Positions 30,650 to 34,808 of a stretch of 34,808 nucleotides of DNA are shown piece after piece. The notes below the pieces were generated by a model. It had not been told where the DNA came from, did not search any database, and saw only the letters and a program-made list of their open reading frames with translations. The DNA is from Marinilabilia rubra (GTDB taxonomy: Bacteria > Bacteroidota > Bacteroidia > Bacteroidales > Marinilabiliaceae). The stretch spans positions 1-34,808 of the forward strand of contig NZ_QEWP01000029.1 of NCBI RefSeq assembly GCF_003121985.1. Direction: 5' to 3'. Position 1 is the stretch's first letter, and every line of letters starts with the position of its first letter. The translations under genes and the position numbers were made by a program.

Positions 30650-33600
30650 TTAAAAATTAACCGAAAGACCAAACATCATTTTTCTTGGAATGGGATAAAC
30701 CCCACGGTCAACACCCTGGCTTTGATTATTGCTACTACCTGCTTCCGGATCCAGTCCTTTATAATCAGTAAAAGTAAAATAATCATCCAACGATATATAA
30801 ATCCTGGCTTTGCTCATTCCAATTTGCTGAATTAAATCCACGGGCAGATTATATCCTAACTGAATTTGTTTGATTCGGGTATAGGATCCATCCTGCACCA
30901 TATAATCACTTCGATAAACATATTCACTACTGGCTTCGGCACGTGGCATCGAAGCATTTGTGTTAGACGGTGTCCATCTGCCATCAAATAAATATTTAGG
31001 CTTATTTGATTCAGCACGATCCGGACGGAACCAACCGGTATATATTTCATTTCCTTTGGTTCCCTGCAGGAATACCCTAAGATCAACCCCCTTGTATTCG
31101 GCCGAGATACTTGCACCATACAACAAATCAGGATGGGGATCTCCAATATTGGTCATATCAGCAGGAGTAATATCACCGCTATCATCGGTATCGACGATAT
31201 TTGGCAAACCTGTATCAGCATCAATTCCATCAGTTTTATAGCCATTGAAATACCAGATGGGTTCTCCCTCTGCAAACCAGGTAATATTGTACCCTCTGAT
31301 ATTGGCACCAGCAATTGGCGCATCCGTTTTCAGATAAGTCACCTCATTCTTGAGAGTAGATAAATTCAGGTTCGCAGAAAGATTAAAGTCACCAAATGAA
31401 TCATTGTACCCAAGCTCAAATTCGAACCCGGAATTGGAAACGTCTCCCCCATTCACAAAAGGAAAATCGTTACCCACTGACAAAGGAAATGGAGCTGTAA
31501 CAATCAGGTCCTTGGTTTGCTTATCGTAGTAATCAACAGACAAATTCATCTTCCTGTCTAAAAACCGCATATCAGCTCCAACAGAAAGCTGCTCGGTACG
31601 CTCCCACTTAAGATCATCATTAGTAAGTTTCTCAATTTGTGCCCCTGAAAAATAACCATCTTCATTGGCATTTGGATAAAATATTCCGGACACGGTCCAC
31701 CAGGCTTTATCTTCAGTTCCTGTCAAAGCTGAGATACTGCCGTTTTGGCCCCAGCTGGCACGAACTTTAAAATAGTCCATAAATGTATCATCCCAAAAAG
31801 ATTCTTCAGACATCACCCAACCAATTGAAGCGGCAGGAAATATGGCTCCTTTGTCATTTTCGGGGAAAACGCTGGCTGCATCGCGACGAACAGATGTTTG
31901 AAACATATATTTTCCCAGATAGTTATATGACAGACGACCATAAATAGAAGTCATTGTCTGCTCTTCCAAACCTCCACCTACAACATCATTGTCACGTGAG
32001 GTGGTAAAGCTGTGATAAGCATATCGATCACTCTCTTTAAGCATTGGGGATGAGTACAGAGTCCAGTTGGGATGTAACCTCTGTTCGGCTGAATATCCTC
32101 CCATCACAGTAAGACTGTGATCGTTGAATGACATGTCATAAGTGGCAAAATTCTCCCACAACCAATTAAAATACTTATCAATGTCATCATTAATGGAAGG
32201 AGTTACATTCTTATTATCATCAAAGAAATAAAAGGTTTCATTCCAATTATGATTTTGTTGATAAGTAAGATCCAAACCTAATCGGGAAGTAATAGTCAGG
32301 TTATCAATTGGTTTCACATTAGCAAAAACGGTTCCGGTCAACTGATCTCTTGTATAAACACGATTATACAATTCCAAACGGGCTACCGGGTTCCCAATCT
32401 CACCTGTCGTATTCAGCGGCACAGCATAAAAGCGCCCCTGATCATCCTTTACAAGAGGGTTGCCCGCAGCATCTAAATCCAGCAAGCTTTGAGGTGTTTC
32501 ACCTTCTTCATAAAGAACAGGAGTCGTTGGATCTACCAAAAGAGCATTAACAATGGGACTGTTATACTCATCGTCCTCTAAAATCACATTTCTTTTGGAG
32601 TGAGTATAACTTAAAGTATTTCCAACCTCAATCCAATCTTTAATATCGTGAGATGAATTCAACCTAAAAGTCAGTCGCTCGTAGGCTGCTTTTTCGCCAC
32701 CAACAACACCGTCCTGTTGATTATAGGAAACTGAGGCCAAAAAAGAAGATTTCTCACCACCGCCTGTAAAACTTAAGTTGTGGCGCTGCATAGGAGCTTT
32801 TTCAAATATTTCATCAAGCCAGTTGGTTCCATTTCCAACATTGCCTGGAACAGTAACATCAGTCCCTTGCTCATCCATATATTGAGCATATTCCTGAGCA
32901 TCCATCAGCTCCATCTTGGTATCAACATCCTGGATACCATACTGGAAGTTATAAGAAATTTTTCCTTCCCCTTTCTTTCCTTTTTTGGTATTAATGATAA
33001 CAACACCATTGCCACCCTCTGATCCATAAATTGCAGAGGAAGCAGCATCTTTCAGAACTTCGATGGATTCAATATTGGAAGGAGCAATGTTTTCAATACT
33101 TCCCACCTTCATTCCGTCTACAATGTAAAGCGGGTCGGAATTGGAGTTTGAATTGGTTCCGCGGATGCGAACTTTGGCACCTGAACCAGGAGATCCGGAT
33201 GTAGGCAATACTGTCACCCCGGCGGTTCTACCCTGCATCGCCTGTTCTACGCGGCTTGCAGGAGCATTTGCCAGCTCTTCTGCATCGACACTGGAAATAG
33301 CTCCGGTGACCAAAGATTTTTGTTGCACCCCATATCCAACCACGACTACCTCATCCAGATCGGATGTCTGTTCCTGTAAGGAAACATCAATAGTTGTTTG
33401 GTCGCCAACAGGAACCTCTAACGTTTGAAATCCAATAAAACTAAACTGGAGGACATCGTCGGCAGAAGCCTGAATTTGATAATTACCGTCAACATCGGTA
33501 ATTGCTCCCTGCAGGGTCCCTTTAATTACTACATTCACCCCGGGAAGAAGTCCTCCCTGAGTATCAGTCACCGTTCCGGTAACCGTTTTTGTTTCCTGGG

Positions 33601-33727
33601 CCAGAGATTGAATGGTGCACAGGAAAGTTGCTCCGAGAGCAATCAACAGACCGGTAAGTATCTTTCTACCACCGGATTTGACCTTTTTTAACAGGTCGCC
33701 TTCCAAAAAAGATCGAATCTTTTTCAT
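30650..33727 (-). CDS. susC: SusC-family TonB-linked outer-membrane transporter
   Basis: 1025 residues. Signal peptide ending at 'CTIQSLAQ' (about residue 44), then a CarboxypepD-regulatory-like domain (about 48-120: 'VTGTVTDTQGGLLPGVNVVI', 'DVDGNYQI'), a TonB-box-like 'DEVVVVGYGVQQK', the plug ('VEQAMQGRTAGVTVLPTSGS', 'VRIRGTNSNSNSDPLYIVDG') and a long 22-strand barrel ending in an aromatic residue ('KMMFGLSVNF'). This is the standard SusC form; it pairs with the following SusD lid protein to import oligosaccharides with TonB-ExbBD energy. No sigma/anti-sigma or hybrid two-component regulator is adjacent. A possible antisense RNA (33727-33827, plus strand) overlaps its start and leader. Confidence 0.97.
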   Translation of the reverse strand: MKKIRSFLEGDLLKKVKSGGRKILTGLLIALGATFLCTIQSLAQETKTVTGTVTDTQGGLLPGVNVVIKGTLQGAITDVDGNYQIQASADDVLQFSFIGFQTLEVPVGDQTTIDVSLQEQTSDLDEVVVVGYGVQQKSLVTGAISSVDAEELANAPASRVEQAMQGRTAGVTVLPTSGSPGSGAKVRIRGTNSNSNSDPLYIVDGMKVGSIENIAPSNIESIEVLKDAASSAIYGSEGGNGVVIINTKKGKKGEGKISYNFQYGIQDVDTKMELMDAQEYAQYMDEQGTDVTVPGNVGNGTNWLDEIFEKAPMQRHNLSFTGGGEKSSFLASVSYNQQDGVVGGEKAAYERLTFRLNSSHDIKDWIEVGNTLSYTHSKRNVILEDDEYNSPIVNALLVDPTTPVLYEEGETPQSLLDLDAAGNPLVKDDQGRFYAVPLNTTGEIGNPVARLELYNRVYTRDQLTGTVFANVKPIDNLTITSRLGLDLTYQQNHNWNETFYFFDDNKNVTPSINDDIDKYFNWLWENFATYDMSFNDHSLTVMGGYSAEQRLHPNWTLYSSPMLKESDRYAYHSFTTSRDNDVVGGGLEEQTMTSIYGRLSYNYLGKYMFQTSVRRDAASVFPENDKGAIFPAASIGWVMSEESFWDDTFMDYFKVRASWGQNGSISALTGTEDKAWWTVSGIFYPNANEDGYFSGAQIEKLTNDDLKWERTEQLSVGADMRFLDRKMNLSVDYYDKQTKDLIVTAPFPLSVGNDFPFVNGGDVSNSGFEFELGYNDSFGDFNLSANLNLSTLKNEVTYLKTDAPIAGANIRGYNITWFAEGEPIWYFNGYKTDGIDADTGLPNIVDTDDSGDITPADMTNIGDPHPDLLYGASISAEYKGVDLRVFLQGTKGNEIYTGWFRPDRAESNKPKYLFDGRWTPSNTNASMPRAEASSEYVYRSDYMVQDGSYTRIKQIQLGYNLPVDLIQQIGMSKARIYISLDDYFTFTDYKGLDPEAGSSNNQSQGVDRGVYPIPRKMMFGLSVNF

Positions 33728-33734
33728 AGATTTG
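33727..33734 (+). promoter_or_regulatory. Candidate -7 box on the strand opposite susC
   Basis: TAGATTTG is an exact TAnnTTTG on the plus strand, right at the susC start codon. No good -33 TTG is seen at 19-23 bases. With the terminator at 33775-33827 it would define an antisense RNA of about 90 bases. Confidence 0.35.
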
Positions 33735-33740
33735 CAATTT

Positions 33741-33827
33741 ACAGGTTTTTAACAAAAAAAGTTAGAACTATTGTAGGGGATGAAATCCGGGCCAACGCCA
33801 ATTTTTCCGGATTTTCATCCCTTTTTT
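33741..33827 (+). ncRNA. Putative antisense sRNA over the susC leader
   Basis: Bounded by a -7 box (33727-33734) and a plus-strand terminator (33775-33827), this would be an RNA of about 87 bases antisense to the susC 5' leader. In Bacteroides, cis-antisense RNAs next to susC-type genes are known to repress polysaccharide-use operons. The existence of this one is inferred from sequence only. Confidence 0.3.
33775..33827 (+). terminator. Plus-strand rho-independent terminator in the susC leader region
   Basis: GGGATGAAATCCGG (33777-33790) and CCGGATTTTCATCCC (33807-33821) form a 14-pair stem with one bulged base, followed on the plus strand by six T. On the minus strand no T-run follows, so in susC mRNA it would only be a leader hairpin. 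No plus-strand gene ends here, which makes its presence notable. Confidence 0.65.
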
Positions 33828-34266
33828 GATACAACTATATCCTCATGATTTATTGATTTTTCATTTGTTGAGAAAACAACACTTTATCACAGTCAACTAT
33901 TCCTCATTTATTTTTTTGATTTCTTTTTTGCAGTTTCTGCATTCAATACATCCTATTCTTACCATTCTGCCATTCAAAACCAGCAATAACCAAAAAATTT
34001 TCAAGCATTTTTATTAATTGTTTCAATAACACTAAGGTACAAAAAATATGTAACTATCAATTAATTTTTGTGTTTTTTTATCAATTTCACCAAATTAAAT
34101 ACTCATTACCAAAAACTTCCCACTCAACAAAATACATTAAATACAGCCTTAATAAAGTTTCCATATTACACTTACCAATTATAAAAAACACTAAATTCAT
34201 GAATCAGCAAGCCCGGAAAATTTCCTCCGGCATCTATACAAAACTCACCCTGGAACGGGAGTCGAT
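33828..34266. other. Intergenic region between GH94 gene and susC
   Basis: Very AT-rich, no gene seen. It should hold the susC promoter, but I find no exact TAnnTTTG box on the minus strand; susC may use another sigma factor or be read through from the GH94 gene. Confidence 0.35.
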
Positions 34267-34808
34267 TTATCCCATTTCCACAACAACGTCATGTTCTTTT
34301 CCATCGAAAATCTTAACAACATTGCCTTCCGTCTCTATTCCATCAACAGTCATCCGCACTACTCCATTGGTAACAGGATTGGTGCTTTCGACCTTAATAA
34401 TAAAAGTTGTTCCTCTAAGTTTCCGTTTCACCGAAAAACCACTCCACTCAGGGGGAATACAAGGATCAATCCTCAACCCGTCATAATCAGGCTGAATTCC
34501 CAGGATGTGGCGGGTAATGGCATAATAGTTCCAGGCTGCTGTTCCGGTAAGCCAGCTGTTTTTGGCTTCCCCGGGTTTGAAGGCATCTTTTCCGGCAATC
34601 ATCTGGGCATACACGTATGGTTCTGTGCGGTGCAGATCGGAGATTTCTTCCAGGTAGGCAGGACAAATCTTTTTGTAGTATTCCCAGGCTCTTTCACCAC
34701 GGCCAATATTGGTCTCACCGATCATGATCCAGGGGTTGTTATGGCAGAAGATTCCGGCATTTTCCTTATAACCGGCCGGATAGGTGGAAATCTCTCCATA
34801 CTCCACCA
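34267..34808 (-). CDS. GH94 glycoside phosphorylase, C-terminal part (cut by window edge)
   Basis: The 3' 180 codons of a glycoside hydrolase family 94 enzyme (cellobiose phosphorylase type, whole proteins ~800 residues). Clear family blocks are '[18 protein letters not shown]', '[16 protein letters not shown]', '[15 protein letters not shown]', '[20 protein letters not shown]' and '[10 protein letters not shown]'. In cellobiose phosphorylase the His of 'FCHNN' and the Thr-Gly of 'WLTGTAAW' lie at the phosphate site, and both are present. The general-acid Asp lies further upstream, outside the window. These enzymes split beta-linked disaccharides (cellobiose, laminaribiose, sophorose-type, chitobiose) with phosphate in the cytoplasm; which one cannot be told. 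It sits upstream of susCD on the same strand, suggesting one utilisation locus. Confidence 0.9.
   Translation of the reverse strand, partial: VEYGEISTYPAGYKENAGIFCHNNPWIMIGETNIGRGERAWEYYKKICPAYLEEISDLHRTEPYVYAQMIAGKDAFKPGEAKNSWLTGTAAWNYYAITRHILGIQPDYDGLRIDPCIPPEWSGFSVKRKLRGTTFIIKVESTNPVTNGVVRMTVDGIETEGNVVKIFDGKEHDVVVEMG

Noticed and set aside
34070-34486. Plus-strand frame of 138 codons at the right end
   Set aside because: It runs through AT-rich spacer and then antisense to the GH94 gene; no domain is visible.

Overview
The window looks like a chromosomal piece of a Bacteroidota genome, probably a Bacteroidales/Marinilabiliales-type environmental bacterium (lineage is inference). The signs are a SusC/SusD pair, many SpII lipoproteins, a split ExbB/ExbD operon, promoters of the TAnnTTTG (-7) type, almost no Shine-Dalgarno sequences, and a BtuB/BtuG-like pair behind a cobalamin riboswitch. 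I see no rRNA, tRNA, CRISPR array or intact insertion sequence.

Layout. 1-423: scar of mobile DNA (start of an IS66-type accessory gene, a tyrosine-recombinase fragment, a cut XRE helix-turn-helix gene). 428-2937 (minus): exbB, a four-TM gene and two exbD genes with a terminator and a good promoter, supplying proton-motive energy to TonB-type receptors. 3152-6956 (minus): housekeeping genes ansA, tatD and gdhA. 7539-9343 (plus): a divergent sigma-70-like factor followed by a membrane zinc-finger anti-sigma-like protein with a periplasmic beta-sandwich; a textbook promoter lies between them. 10041-13426 (minus): an export cluster of a ricin-type protein, a pentapeptide-repeat lipoprotein and a papain-fold (C1) lipoprotein peptidase, ending in a strong terminator. 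13938-18267 (minus): a second surface cluster with two paralogous repeat-bearing lipoproteins, a predicted outer-membrane protein and another lipoprotein. 18513-20962 (minus): a YfiR-like (DUF4154) protein and an OmpL47-type repeat protein. 21211-22149 (plus): an orphan LacI-type regulator. 22290-25693 (minus): promoter, cobalamin riboswitch, btuB-like receptor and a BtuG-like beta-propeller lipoprotein. 25830-26270: degenerate repeat-like DNA. 26438-28558: lycopene cyclase and CstA-type transporter, convergent and overlapping by 60 bp. 29027-34808 (minus): susC/susD and the 3' end of a GH94 glycoside phosphorylase, suggesting uptake and phosphorolysis of a beta-linked oligosaccharide.

How it fits together. 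Much of the window is cell-envelope work: Exb proteins energise receptors, BtuB/BtuG take up cobalamins, SusC/SusD take up glycans, and two clusters of exported lipoproteins have unknown targets. The least-explained parts are the sigma/anti-sigma pair, the paralogous lipoprotein cluster with its double palindrome, and a possible antisense RNA over the susC leader. All functional statements come from reading motifs by eye; no database search was run.
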